A stretch of DNA of 64,000 bases, taken from Dyella sp. S184. Its GTDB lineage: Bacteria; Pseudomonadota; Gammaproteobacteria; Xanthomonadales; Rhodanobacteraceae. A program made the translations under genes and the position numbers. Positions 1-9,058 of the stretch are shown piece by piece. The stretch is taken from assembly GCF_009766065.1 (NCBI RefSeq), contig NZ_LMUE01000009.1, positions 532,196 through 596,195 of the forward strand, read 5' to 3'. The notes under the pieces are model-generated. The model saw nothing but the letters and a program-made list of their open reading frames with translations, searched no databases and had not been told where the DNA came from. Position 1 is the first letter of the stretch; every line of letters starts with the position of its first letter.

Positions 1-36
1 CTGCGCAAAGTGGGCATCGAGGCAGTTCGCCAATAA
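1..36 (+). CDS. C-terminal end of an upstream protein (partial)
   Basis: Frame 1 reads LRKVGIEAVRQ and then TAA at 34-36, 67 bases before parC. It is the likely tail of a gene lying outside the window. Eleven residues are too few to identify it, and chance openness of the frame cannot be excluded. Confidence 0.35.
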   Translation: MRKVGIEAVRQ

Positions 37-103
37 CGCGGCGCTTTCTGGCACCATCGTCCGGTTATCCGCGCACCGCGCACCACTCATTTGATGTAAC
101 TCC

Positions 104-2344
104 ATGAACTTGCAAGCCAATTACGAACAGATCCCGCTCAAGGAATACGCCGAGCGGGCTTATCTCGACTACTCGATGTATGTGGTGCTGGATCGCGCCC
201 TGCCCTTCGTGGGCGACGGCCTCAAGCCAGTGCAGCGGCGCATCATCTACGCGATGAGCGAGCTGGGACTGGCCGCCACTGCCAAGCCTAAAAAATCCGC
301 GCGCACGATCGGCGATGTGATCGGCAAGTTCCATCCGCACGGCGACAGCTCCTGTTACGAAGCAATGGTGCTGATGGCGCAGCCATTCTCGTACCGCTAT
401 CCGCTGGTCGACGGCCAGGGCAACTTCGGCTCGCCGGACGACCCGAAGAGCTTCGCCGCGATGCGTTACACCGAGTCCAAGCTCAGCCCGATCGCCGAGG
501 CGCTGCTCGGCGAGCTTGGCCAGGGCACGGTGGACTGGGTACCGAACTTCGACGGCACCATGGACGAGCCGAGCTGGCTGCCGGCGCGTGTGCCGCACGT
601 GCTTCTGAACGGTTCGATGGGTATCGCGGTAGGCATGGCCACCGACATCCCACCGCACAACCTGCGCGAACTGGCCAGCGCCTGCATCCGCCTGCTGGAC
701 GATCCGGACGCCACCGTGGCCGACCTGTTCGAGCATGTGCGTGGTCCAGACTACCCGACCGAGGCGGAGATCATTACCCCGCGCGCCGACCTGCTGGCGA
801 TGTACCAGACCGGCGGCGGCTCGGTACGTGCCCGCGCGGTGTACCAGCGTGAGGAAGGCAACATAGTGATCACCGCGCTGCCGCACCAGGTAAGCCCGTC
901 GAAGATCCTCGAGCAGATCGCCGCGCAAATGCGCGCGAAGAAACTGCCGATGATCGAGGACTTGCGCGACGAATCCGATCACGAGAATCCGATCCGTCTG
1001 GTCATCGTGCCGCGCTCGAACCGCGTCGATGCCGACGAGACGATGCAGCACCTGTTCGCGACGACGGATCTGGAAAAGAGTTTCCGCGTCAACCTCAACA
1101 TGATCGGCCTGGATGGCCGGCCGCAGGTGAAGGATCTCAAGCGCATCCTCAGCGAATGGCTGGCTTTCCGCACCAGCACGGTCACACGACGCCTGGAACA
1201 CCGGTTGGCCAAGGTCGAGCGTCGCCTGCACCTGCTCGAGGCGTTGCGCATCGCCTACCTGAACCTCGATGAGGTGATCCGCATCGTGCGCAGCGAGGAC
1301 GAGCCCAAGCCCGTCCTGATCGCCCGCTTTAAGCTCAGCGAGGAACAAGCCGACTACATCCTGGAAACCCGCTTGCGCCAGCTGGCGCGGCTGGAAGAGA
1401 TGAAGATCGCGGCCGAGCGCGACCAGCTCGAAGAGGAGCGCGCGAAGATCAGTGTGCTGCTGAAATCGCCGGCCAAGCTGAAGAGCCTGATCAAGGACGA
1501 GCTGCGCGCCGACGCCGCCAAGTTCGGCGACGACCGCCGCTCACCGCTGGTGCAGCGCGAAGCGGCGCAGGCACTGGACGAGAGCGCGCTGGTCGTCAGC
1601 GAGCCGGTTACCGTAGTGCTGAGCCAGAAGGGCTGGGCCCGCGCGGCCAAGGGTCACGACATCGACGCCGAAGGCCTGAATTATCGCGAAGGCGACGGCC
1701 TGCTCGCGGTGGCCAAGGCCCGTACTACCCAGCAAGTAGCCTTTATCGATTCCACCGGTCGCAGCTATTCCACCCCGGCGCATACGCTGCCTTCGGCGCG
1801 CGGCAACGGCGAGCCGCTGACCGGACGCTTCAGCCCGGCGGCGGGCGCCAGCTTCGATGCGGTGATCGCCGGCGACAACGATACCCGGCTGATCCTCGCC
1901 ACCGATTTCGGCTACGGCTTCGTCACCCGCTTCGAGGCACTCACCGGTCGCAACAAGGCCGGCAAGCAAATCATCAGTCTCAGCGATGGCGCGCATGTCC
2001 TTGCGCCGCAGATCAGCGCCGATCCAGCCCGGGATCGCATCGTGGTGGTTACCACCGAAGGCCATCTGCTGATGTTCTCGGTGGCCGAGCTGCCGGAGCT
2101 GGACAAGGGCAAGGGCAACAAGCTGATCGAGGTGCCCAAGGCGAAACTCGCCAGTGGCGATGAACGCTTGGCTGGCGTGGCCGTCGTCGCCGAAGGTAAG
2201 GGTGAAGTCACCCTGTACGCCGGTCAGCGTAAACTCACCCTGAAATGGTCAGACTTGGTCGAATACGGTGGCAACCGCGCAACCCGTGGCGGTCTGTTGC
2301 CACGCGGCCTGCGCCGGGTGGAACGGATCGAGACGACAGCCTGA
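104..2344 (+). CDS. parC: DNA topoisomerase IV subunit A (ParC)
   Basis: ParC is the breakage-reunion subunit of topoisomerase IV and, with ParE, decatenates daughter chromosomes. The 746-residue product is the usual family length. The active-site tyrosine is Tyr122 in AAMRYTE, two positions beyond E. coli Tyr120. The quinolone region reads [10 protein letters not shown], so the equivalents of E. coli Ser80 and Glu84 (Ser82, Glu86) are the wild-type residues. The C-terminal third (about 500-746) has the short beta-pinwheel of ParC rather than the longer acidic tail of GyrA. ATG at 104 begins [17 protein letters not shown], matching the family start. parE is not in the window. A hairpin follows the stop. 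Confidence 0.97.
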   Translation: MNLQANYEQIPLKEYAERAYLDYSMYVVLDRALPFVGDGLKPVQRRIIYAMSELGLAATAKPKKSARTIGDVIGKFHPHGDSSCYEAMVLMAQPFSYRYPLVDGQGNFGSPDDPKSFAAMRYTESKLSPIAEALLGELGQGTVDWVPNFDGTMDEPSWLPARVPHVLLNGSMGIAVGMATDIPPHNLRELASACIRLLDDPDATVADLFEHVRGPDYPTEAEIITPRADLLAMYQTGGGSVRARAVYQREEGNIVITALPHQVSPSKILEQIAAQMRAKKLPMIEDLRDESDHENPIRLVIVPRSNRVDADETMQHLFATTDLEKSFRVNLNMIGLDGRPQVKDLKRILSEWLAFRTSTVTRRLEHRLAKVERRLHLLEALRIAYLNLDEVIRIVRSEDEPKPVLIARFKLSEEQADYILETRLRQLARLEEMKIAAERDQLEEERAKISVLLKSPAKLKSLIKDELRADAAKFGDDRRSPLVQREAAQALDESALVVSEPVTVVLSQKGWARAAKGHDIDAEGLNYREGDGLLAVAKARTTQQVAFIDSTGRSYSTPAHTLPSARGNGEPLTGRFSPAAGASFDAVIAGDNDTRLILATDFGYGFVTRFEALTGRNKAGKQIISLSDGAHVLAPQISADPARDRIVVVTTEGHLLMFSVAELPELDKGKGNKLIEVPKAKLASGDERLAGVAVVAEGKGEVTLYAGQRKLTLKWSDLVEYGGNRATRGGLLPRGLRRVERIETTA

Positions 2345-2349
2345 TGAGC

Positions 2350-2372
2350 GGTGGCAGGAACTTCCTGCCACC
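2350..2372 (+). terminator. possible parC terminator hairpin
   Basis: There is a perfect 10-bp inverted repeat (ggtggcagga / tcctgccacc) with a 3-base loop, starting six bases after the parC stop. The following sequence ctgtagtttc has only a weak T tract, so termination may be inefficient or Rho-assisted. Confidence 0.5.
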
Positions 2373-2445
2373 CTGTAGTTTCAAATACGGATGTGCACGC
2401 CAACCCAGCATTGCGCGTTAGACACGTCATATCTTCGGAGCACGT

Positions 2446-2895
2446 ATGAACATGAAACGTCTGATCATTGCCTTGGCAAGCACCCTGCTGGTCAGTTCGG
2501 TATGGGCGCAAACGGCCAGCAAGCCGTTGAATCTCAAGCTTCCGCCCGGCGACGTACCGGCCTCCAGCTCGACCACCGCCCAGCCCGCCAGCTCCAGCTC
2601 CACCGCCGCAGCAGCCAAGCCGGCACCGGGCGTGTATTACGGCGATACCAGTGGCAGCACCAGCGACCGCTCGCTTGGTGAAGCTCCCGCCTGCGACGAT
2701 TCCAAGTACAACGATGCGCAGGTACATGGCAGCGTAGGCATGGGCGTAGTTGGCGGCAACCACGTGAGTGGCAGCTACCAGACCGGCGAGGTCAGCGTCA
2801 CCAAGGCGCTGGGCGATTGCGAGCATCCCAGCGGCGGCATCGGCTTCTCGGTCAGCGTCGGCCAGGGCAACTTCCACGGTGGTCACGGCTTCTGA
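2446..2895 (+). CDS. small exported protein of unknown function
   Basis: The 149-residue product starts with a clear Sec signal peptide (MKR, a hydrophobic stretch, then SSVWAQ with likely cleavage after WAQ or WA). A Ser/Ala/Thr-rich linker follows at about 45-65. The compact C-terminal part has two cysteines (in ACDD and GDCEHP) that could form a disulfide, is Gly/Val-rich and ends GGHGF. I recognise no family. It is likely periplasmic or surface-exposed. Upstream gagcacgt is a weak ribosome site; ATG at 2452 is an alternative start. It lies alone between the parC hairpin and the lipoate ligase genes. Confidence 0.75.
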   Translation: MNMKRLIIALASTLLVSSVWAQTASKPLNLKLPPGDVPASSSTTAQPASSSSTAAAAKPAPGVYYGDTSGSTSDRSLGEAPACDDSKYNDAQVHGSVGMGVVGGNHVSGSYQTGEVSVTKALGDCEHPSGGIGFSVSVGQGNFHGGHGF

Positions 2896-2974
2896 CCCAA
2901 GGCAACAACATCGGGGATCCGAAGCCCGGCTTGTCCAGTCCCCTATTGGTATTGATAACGTAGGGAAGCGGTCG

Positions 2975-3265
2975 ATGCACGGTGAGTACAAGATGCCCGG
3001 CGGCAAGCTGGTGGTGATCGATCTCGACCTGCACAACGGCCATCTCGCGAACGTGCAGCTGAGCGGCGACTTTTTCCTGGAGCCGGACAGCGCGCTGCAC
3101 ACCATCAATGTCGTGCTGACCGGTCAGCCAGCGGATGCCGATGAAGCCTCGCTTGTCACCACGTTGCACGCTGCACTCTCATCCGAGGTGATGATGTATG
3201 GCGTGTCACCGGAGGCGATCGCCGTTGCCGTGCGCCGCGCCGTGCGACCGGGTTCCGACGCATGA
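2975..3265 (+). CDS. lipoate-protein ligase accessory domain (LplB-like)
   Basis: The 96-residue product begins MHGEYKMPGGKLVVIDL, the pattern of the small C-terminal domain of lipoate-protein ligase A (Lip_prot_lig_C). In E. coli LplA this domain is fused to the catalytic domain. In Thermoplasma it is a separate protein needed to form lipoyl-AMP. Here it is a separate gene placed before the catalytic gene, and the two overlap in ATGA (3262-3265), so they are probably translated together and form a complex. ATG at 2975 has gggaag six bases upstream. The frame stays open back to about 2768, but that part overlaps the previous gene in another frame. The assignment rests on pattern recognition. 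Confidence 0.8.
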   Translation: MHGEYKMPGGKLVVIDLDLHNGHLANVQLSGDFFLEPDSALHTINVVLTGQPADADEASLVTTLHAALSSEVMMYGVSPEAIAVAVRRAVRPGSDA

Positions 3266-4038
3266 TGCGCACCGACTGGCGCGACCACGACTGGCAACTG
3301 ATCCACACCGCCCCGCAATCGCCCACCCTGCATATGGCGCTGGACGACGTGCTGACCCACGAAGTCGGTGCCGGTCGACGCGCACCGACGCTGCGCATCT
3401 GGGAATGGGCCACGCCGGCAGTGGTGATCGGCCGTTTCCAGTCGCTGCGCAACGAGGTTGATGCGGAAGCCGTGCAACGTCACGGTATCCAGGTCGTACG
3501 TCGGATCAGCGGCGGCGGTGCGATGTTCATCGAGCCGGGAAACACCATCACCTACTCGATTTATGCACCGCTGTCGCTGATCACTGGCATGTCGTTCCAG
3601 GAAGCGTATGCGTTCATGGATACGTGGGTGATCGAGGCGCTGGGCGAACTGGGCATCCAGGCCTGGTACCAGCCACTCAACGACATCACCTCTGCGGGCG
3701 GCAAGATCGCCGGCGCGGCGCAGGCACATCGCGGAGGCGCGGTGCTGCATCACGTGACGATGGCCTACGACATCGACACCACGAAGATGCTGGACGTGCT
3801 GCGCATAGGCCGCGAGAAGCTGTCCGACAAGGGCACTACCAGTGCCGCCAAACGGGTCGACCCATTGCGCAGTCAGACTGGCCTGCCGCGCGAAGCGGTA
3901 ATCGAGAAAATGATCGACACCTTCCGTCGTCTGCACCAACTGCACGACGACGTGTTGCAGCCCGGCGAACTGGCTCGCGCGGAAACGCTGGCACGGGAAA
4001 AATTCTCGAGTCCTGCCTGGCTCGCCGACGTGGTGTGA
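3262..4038 (+). CDS. lplA: lipoate-protein ligase, catalytic domain (LplA-like)
   Basis: This is a 258-residue biotin/lipoate ligase fold that attaches free lipoate, via lipoyl-AMP, to lysines of 2-oxoacid dehydrogenase E2 and glycine-cleavage H proteins. Visible motifs are RRISGGGAMF (the nucleotide-binding RRxSGGG loop, about residues 79-88) and GGKIAGAAQ, whose lysine binds the activated lipoyl group. The protein stops after the catalytic domain; the accessory domain is the overlapping gene just upstream. ATG codons at 3262 and 3265 are both possible. It could instead transfer octanoate, but the adjacent accessory gene favours lipoate ligase. Confidence 0.85.
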   Translation: MMRTDWRDHDWQLIHTAPQSPTLHMALDDVLTHEVGAGRRAPTLRIWEWATPAVVIGRFQSLRNEVDAEAVQRHGIQVVRRISGGGAMFIEPGNTITYSIYAPLSLITGMSFQEAYAFMDTWVIEALGELGIQAWYQPLNDITSAGGKIAGAAQAHRGGAVLHHVTMAYDIDTTKMLDVLRIGREKLSDKGTTSAAKRVDPLRSQTGLPREAVIEKMIDTFRRLHQLHDDVLQPGELARAETLAREKFSSPAWLADVV

Positions 4039-4163
4039 CTCACTCTGTGGAAGCGGTTTCGGTCGCGACGCCGTTCCTGTGCACAAAACAAGCTCCAACG
4101 GTCAAGACACGCATCCCAACTTTACGTCCGCCCGGTTTGGCCACCTGTCGTGGCCTCGTACCC

Positions 4164-4979
4164 TCAACCGATCGCACGCAGATTGGCGAAGTGATCCTTC
4201 ACCAAATCGGACAACCGAAACTCTCTGGGATCGATCGGTTGCTCGCCGCGCTGTATCACTACCCAGTTCTCCATCACGGTGACTTCGCGAATTACATCGC
4301 CCTTGCGCGCCCGAGCCAACACCAGTTCAAGCGGCAATCGGACAAGGCGGGGATCGGGTACCGGCTGCATGGTGGCTGCCAGCCCCAACGTATGCGCCAA
4401 GGCATCATGATCGGGAGTTGAAGAATCGGCCAGAATCGTGTCGAAGTGGTCGGCGACCAGATGGTCGGCGTTCCAGTCCTCGATCACATAGAGACCACCC
4501 GGACGCAGCCGCGGAAACAAGGTCTCGAAGGCAGCTCGCGTTTCATGCAGCAGGTGTGATGCATCATCGATGACCAGATCAACCGGGCGGCCGGCAAGCT
4601 CCGCCGCCATGATCGCCGCCACGCCGTCGCGATCGGCCTGGTTGATGCCGTAGTGAGGGCGAATGACCTCATCCAGGCCATGGCGGTGGATATACGCCGA
4701 CAACGCTGCCGCCGGCTCGGAAGCCAGCTCGATCGCCACCAGCCGCCGCGGCTGGAACAAGGCGTGAAGAAGGGCGGTGCTACCGCCCCGATAGATGCCA
4801 ATCTCCACGATCACCTCGGCCGGCATGCTCTTCTGCAGGCGCAGATAGCGCTCAACCTGATCCCGTGACTTGGCTACCGGAAGAAAGCCTTCCGGTTCCA
4901 CCTCGTCGTCGTTATTCCATTGGTAGTGGCAGTGGAAATCGACGCCACCCACCCGCAGGTGCTGATCGTCCAGAAACAT
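4164..4979 (-). CDS. class I SAM-dependent methyltransferase
   Basis: The product (271 residues from ATG 4979) resembles the Methyltransf_24 / cephalosporin-hydroxylase-like group of Rossmann methyltransferases. Motif I is VEIGIYRGGSTALLHALF at about residues 60-80. A later segment reads IDDASHLLHETRAAFE and then LRPGGLYVIEDW, the region that in this group holds the metal/acceptor-site acidic residues. Substrates of relatives are often sugars or small secondary metabolites; none can be named here. A TTG at 4994 has ggag five bases upstream and is a credible alternative start. The gene is alone on the minus strand, convergent with lplA. Confidence 0.8.
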   Translation of the reverse strand: MFLDDQHLRVGGVDFHCHYQWNNDDEVEPEGFLPVAKSRDQVERYLRLQKSMPAEVIVEIGIYRGGSTALLHALFQPRRLVAIELASEPAAALSAYIHRHGLDEVIRPHYGINQADRDGVAAIMAAELAGRPVDLVIDDASHLLHETRAAFETLFPRLRPGGLYVIEDWNADHLVADHFDTILADSSTPDHDALAHTLGLAATMQPVPDPRLVRLPLELVLARARKGDVIREVTVMENWVVIQRGEQPIDPREFRLSDLVKDHFANLRAIG

Positions 4980-5159
4980 TGGCAGGATAGTCAAAGCGGC
5001 TCCCGGTCAAGGTGTGCAAAAGTAATGTTCCGCAGGAACTGTGAAGGTTTCCCGACATTCTAGCCAGACACCGAAGCCCGCCCCTCGAATGATTGTCGTG
5101 AATGGGAAAGCCCCCCGCCAGCTCCTTCCCAAGCGCAGCTCACCATCACCCAAGCATCG

Positions 5160-5648
5160 CTACAGCCGCGTATAGCTCCACGACTGCATGCAGCCGTCCT
5201 TGTATGGCATCACGCCATGGAACGGCCGCGGATCGGCATCGAACACCAGTGGCAGGAAGTGGCGATCACCTTCCCACATCGGCAGCTCGATCAGCCTGTC
5301 ACGCGGCACCCATTCCAGCGTGCCCTCGGCGTTGGCCGTAAACGGAGTACCTGCGTAACGGTCGATCACGAAGATGAAGCCGAGCCAGTCCTCGCCCTGC
5401 TTGCCGAAACCAGGCCAGTTCAGTGTGCCGCGCAACTGCATCGACTCGCAGGTGATGCCCGCCTCCTCCAGGATCTCGCGGCGCATGCACGCGGCAATGT
5501 CCTCGCCCGGCTCCATCTTGCCGCCAAGGCCGTTGTACTTGCCCAGGTGCTGGTCATCCGGCCGCGCGTTGCGGTGGATCATCAGCACCTCGCTGCGATC
5601 GGGCGAGAGCACGTAGCCGAGCGTGGCCGTGATCGGGGTATACGGCAT
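5160..5648 (-). CDS. Nudix hydrolase (MutT-like)
   Basis: The 162-residue product has a complete Nudix box at residues 43-65 (GX5EX7REUXEEXGU, seen as REILEEAGI at its end), so it should hydrolyse a nucleoside diphosphate linked to another moiety using Mg2+. The overall pattern (PYTPITATLGYVL start, box, then GFGKQGEDW and EWVPRD) is that of 8-oxo-dGTP diphosphatase-like members. The substrate is not provable from sequence. I chose ATG 5648, which aligns with family starts; a GTG at 5690 would add 14 residues of unlikely sequence. Confidence 0.85.
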   Translation of the reverse strand: MPYTPITATLGYVLSPDRSEVLMIHRNARPDDQHLGKYNGLGGKMEPGEDIAACMRREILEEAGITCESMQLRGTLNWPGFGKQGEDWLGFIFVIDRYAGTPFTANAEGTLEWVPRDRLIELPMWEGDRHFLPLVFDADPRPFHGVMPYKDGCMQSWSYTRL

Positions 5649-5820
5649 GGACGGAGCCCGCGATAAAAATCGAAGTTTAGCGGCAGTCACTCATCCACGC
5701 CGGACCGTGGCCTGAACATCAGCCGCTGCCGGGCTTGCACCGGCACGGCTGGCCGGCGACCATCGACAGATGCCCGCTCACGCTCCTGCACCCCATCAGC
5801 TTCTCCCCGGCCACCGACTC

Positions 5821-6588
5821 ATGCGCTGGCTGCCGGCGTTGGCATTGTTGGTCAACATCCTCGGCTGCACATCGCCGGCGCAGGCACTGGACAGCAGCGA
5901 GCTGGCGTTCGAAGGGCAGAACTACCGCGTTGTGCGCCTGGATATCAAACGTGAGCCGCTGGGCCTGCACTGGCGCGACCCGCAAAGCAGCCAGCCATTC
6001 GGCAGTATCGAGGCGTTGCGCCAATGGGGCGAAGCACGCGGTGAGCGACTGCTGTTTGCCACCAACGCGGGCATCTACGACAAGCAGTTCGCGCCGCTCG
6101 GCCTGTATGTGGAAAGTGGCAAGACCGTGGTGCCATTGAACCTGTCGCATGGCAACCCTGCTTCCGGCAATTTCTCGCTCCTGCCGAATGGAGTGTTCGC
6201 GATCTATCCGGACGGCCACGCCGCGATACATACCAGCGCCGCGTTCAAGGCCGACGGCAAATCCGTGCAATGGGCAACCCAATCGGGCCCGATGCTGCTG
6301 ATCGACGGCAAGCTCAACGAACAATTCGTCGATGACTCAGCCAGCCTGAAGTGGCGCAGCGGCGTGTGCGTGAAAACCACCAGCGAAGTGATCTTTGCGG
6401 TGAGCGAGGCGCCGGTGAATTTCCATACCTTTGGGCGGCTGTTCCGCGACAAGCTGGGCTGCCGTGATGCCTTGTACCTGGATGGCAGCATCTCGCAGCT
6501 GTATGTCGATGGCGAAGGTTATTCCGGCGCACCAGCCTTCATGGTCAAGCCGTACGCCGGCATCTTCGCCGTGTTTGCCAAGCCGTGA
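5821..6588 (+). CDS. exported phosphodiester glycosidase family protein (NAGPA/DUF2233-like)
   Basis: The 255-residue product has an N-terminal signal sequence (MRWLPALALLVNILGC, then an SPAQA cleavage-like site). The cysteine in ILGC resembles a lipobox but has Leu at -2, so lipoprotein status is uncertain. The body matches the NAGPA/DUF2233 fold: FATNAGIYDKQFAPLGLYV, QSGPMLLIDGKL and the C-terminal ALYLDGSISQLYV segment. Relatives cleave phosphodiester-linked sugars. The stop codon overlaps the start of the downstream acylase gene, so the two are co-translated. Upstream ATGs near 5770 would bury the signal peptide. Confidence 0.8.
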   Translation: MRWLPALALLVNILGCTSPAQALDSSELAFEGQNYRVVRLDIKREPLGLHWRDPQSSQPFGSIEALRQWGEARGERLLFATNAGIYDKQFAPLGLYVESGKTVVPLNLSHGNPASGNFSLLPNGVFAIYPDGHAAIHTSAAFKADGKSVQWATQSGPMLLIDGKLNEQFVDDSASLKWRSGVCVKTTSEVIFAVSEAPVNFHTFGRLFRDKLGCRDALYLDGSISQLYVDGEGYSGAPAFMVKPYAGIFAVFAKP

Positions 6589-9011
6589 TGATGCACCCCA
6601 AGGGGTCTCGGCGCTGGCGCATCCTGTGCGCCCTTCTGTTCACCCTGCTGGTCCTGTTGCTAGCCGCCTTTTTCACCGGCTGGTACCTGCTAGCCGGCAG
6701 CCGTGCCCAACTCAACGGCGTACGCCGGATAGCGAGCCTCTCGGCACCTGTCAACATCAGCCGTGACGCGCTGGGCACAGTCACCATCGAAGGGAAAAAC
6801 CGCACCGACATCAGCTACGCGCTCGGCTACGTGCATGCGCAGGAGCGCTACTTCGAGATGGATCTGATGCGCCGCATGGCCGCCGGCGAACTGTCTGCGC
6901 TGGTCGGACCCGCGGCGCTCAAGCTCGATCTCAACCATCGCCGCCATCGCCTGCGCGCGGTCGTCGAGGCCGCCTACGCGCAACTGCCAGCGGCGGAAAA
7001 ACTCCAACTCGACCGCTATCGCGACGGCGTCAATGCCGGACTCGCCGACCTGCGCGTGCAACCGTGGGAATACCTGCTGCTAGGCAGCAAGCCGCAACCG
7101 TGGCGCTCGGAAGACAGCGCACTGGTAATCGCCGCGATGTATCTCGACCTCAACAGCGATGGCCGCAACGAACGCGAACTGCGCATCGCGCATATGCGCG
7201 CGGTGCTGCCCGGCCCGCTGGTGGATTTCCTGCTGGCACCGGATCCGGACTGGGAAGCACCACTGAGCGGTGAGCTGTCACATGCACCGGTAATCCCCGA
7301 CGCCGACGTGTTCGACCTGCGCCATCTCGCACCGACCGGATCATCCGCCAGCGTGGCCACCATGCTGGCGCCGGCACTCGATGCGCCACGCCCAGGCAGC
7401 AACAACTTCGCCGTCGCCGGCTCGCTCACCGACAGCGGGGCGGCGATCCTCGCCAACGACATGCACCTGGGCCTGCGTGTGCCGAACATCTGGTTCCGCA
7501 CCCGCCTGCGTTACCCCGATCCAGGCGCACCGAACGGCTTGCGTGACGTCAACGGCGTCAGCCTACCCGGCACGCCAGCCGTCATCGTCGGTTCCAACGG
7601 CCAGATCGCCTGGGGCTTCACCAACAGCTATGGCGACTGGCTCGACTGGGTGCGCGTGCTGCGCGATCCGGCCGACCCCAGCCGCTACAAAGTGCCGGAA
7701 GGCTGGGCCCGCCTCGAAACTCACGACGAACACATCCAGGTCAAAGGCAAGCCGGACACCTTGCTCAAGGTCGAGGACACGCGCTGGGGCCCGATCATGG
7801 GCAAGGATGTCGACGGCACGCCACTGGCGCTGGCCTGGATTGGTGCGCAGCCGCGCGGCTACAACGTCGAGCTGATGCAACTGGAGCACATGCACGACGT
7901 AGCCAGCGCATTGAGCGTGGCTCCTCGGCTCGGCATGCCACCGCAGAATCTGCTGGTGGCTGACAGTGCCGGCAAGATCGGCTGGACGATTGCCGGCAAC
8001 AGCATCCCGCTGCGCGCCGGCATCGATCCGCTGTTGCCATCCGACTGGTCGAAGCCCGGTACTGGCTGGCAGGGCTGGGCCACGCCCGCGCAGTACCCAC
8101 GCATCGAGAATCCGGCCGAAGGTCGCCTGTGGACCGCCAACAACCGCACCGTCGATGGCGATGCACTGGCCCTGCTTGGCGACGGTGGCCATGACCTCGG
8201 CGCGCGCGCGCAGCAAATCCGCGACGACCTGCGCGCACATGGCCGTTTCGCCCCTGCCGACCTGCTCGACATCCAGCTCGACAACCGCGCCGTACTGTTG
8301 ACCCGCTGGCAGCAACTGCTGCAACAGACACTGGCCGACAGCCACGATCCGGCGCTGCGACAGCTGCGACAGCTCAGTGCAAACTGGCTGGGCCACGCCG
8401 CCATCGACAGCGTCGACTACCGGCTGGTACGCGCGTTCCGCAGCCAGGTCAGCGACGCGGCGCTGGCACCGTTCGTCGCGCAGGTGAAGCATCGCTACGG
8501 TGACTTCAGCTGGCCCAGTGAGAACAGTGCCGAAGCGGCGGTTTGGGCGCTGATCCAGGCGCAGCCGGCGCAGCTGCTCGATCCGAAATATCACGACTGG
8601 CATGCCCTGCTCGTCGACGCCGCCAAACAGGTCGCCAACGATCTTGGCCAGCAACCCGGCGGGCTCGCCGCACGCAGTTGGGGCGAACGCAACCGCAGCC
8701 AGATCAACCACCCGCTGTCCGCCGCACTGCCTCACTGGCTCGGTCGCTTGATCGACATGCCCGAACAACCATTGCCCGGCGACAACAACATGCCGCGCGT
8801 CGCCTCCCCCGATTTCGGTGCCTCCGAACGCCTCGACGTGGCACCGGGCCACGAAGCGCAAGGCATTCTCGAAATGCCTGGTGGCCAGAGCGACAACCCG
8901 TTATCGCCCTACTTCGGCGCAGGGCATGACGACTGGGTCAAGGGGCGACCCACATCTTTATTGCCGGGACCAGCACAGCACACCCTGACGCTGGAACCTG
9001 GCGCTTCGTGA
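6588..9011 (+). CDS. penicillin acylase family protein (Ntn hydrolase)
   Basis: The 807-residue precursor has an N-terminal transmembrane signal/anchor (about residues 12-35, leucine-rich) and a periplasmic body. Penicillin-acylase relatives autocleave to expose an N-terminal serine. Here the site is GSNNFAVAG, giving nucleophile Ser271, followed by AAILANDMHL and the WGFTNSYGDW core region. The family includes beta-lactam acylases and acyl-homoserine-lactone acylases; sequence alone does not settle the substrate. The start overlaps the previous stop as TGATG (ATG 6588; GTG 6585 and ATG 6591 are also possible). The gene is translationally coupled to the glycosidase-like gene. Confidence 0.88.
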   Translation: MMHPKGSRRWRILCALLFTLLVLLLAAFFTGWYLLAGSRAQLNGVRRIASLSAPVNISRDALGTVTIEGKNRTDISYALGYVHAQERYFEMDLMRRMAAGELSALVGPAALKLDLNHRRHRLRAVVEAAYAQLPAAEKLQLDRYRDGVNAGLADLRVQPWEYLLLGSKPQPWRSEDSALVIAAMYLDLNSDGRNERELRIAHMRAVLPGPLVDFLLAPDPDWEAPLSGELSHAPVIPDADVFDLRHLAPTGSSASVATMLAPALDAPRPGSNNFAVAGSLTDSGAAILANDMHLGLRVPNIWFRTRLRYPDPGAPNGLRDVNGVSLPGTPAVIVGSNGQIAWGFTNSYGDWLDWVRVLRDPADPSRYKVPEGWARLETHDEHIQVKGKPDTLLKVEDTRWGPIMGKDVDGTPLALAWIGAQPRGYNVELMQLEHMHDVASALSVAPRLGMPPQNLLVADSAGKIGWTIAGNSIPLRAGIDPLLPSDWSKPGTGWQGWATPAQYPRIENPAEGRLWTANNRTVDGDALALLGDGGHDLGARAQQIRDDLRAHGRFAPADLLDIQLDNRAVLLTRWQQLLQQTLADSHDPALRQLRQLSANWLGHAAIDSVDYRLVRAFRSQVSDAALAPFVAQVKHRYGDFSWPSENSAEAAVWALIQAQPAQLLDPKYHDWHALLVDAAKQVANDLGQQPGGLAARSWGERNRSQINHPLSAALPHWLGRLIDMPEQPLPGDNNMPRVASPDFGASERLDVAPGHEAQGILEMPGGQSDNPLSPYFGAGHDDWVKGRPTSLLPGPAQHTLTLEPGAS

Positions 9012-9058
9012 GTCCTGCGGATGCTCAAAGACGCATGTCGACTCATTAAACGACCAAG

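Noticed and set aside
2768-2974. Extended N-terminus of the lipoate ligase accessory protein
   Set aside because: The extension overlaps the end of the previous gene in another frame and is Ala/Arg/Ser-rich. The family pattern and a ribosome site begin at ATG 2975.
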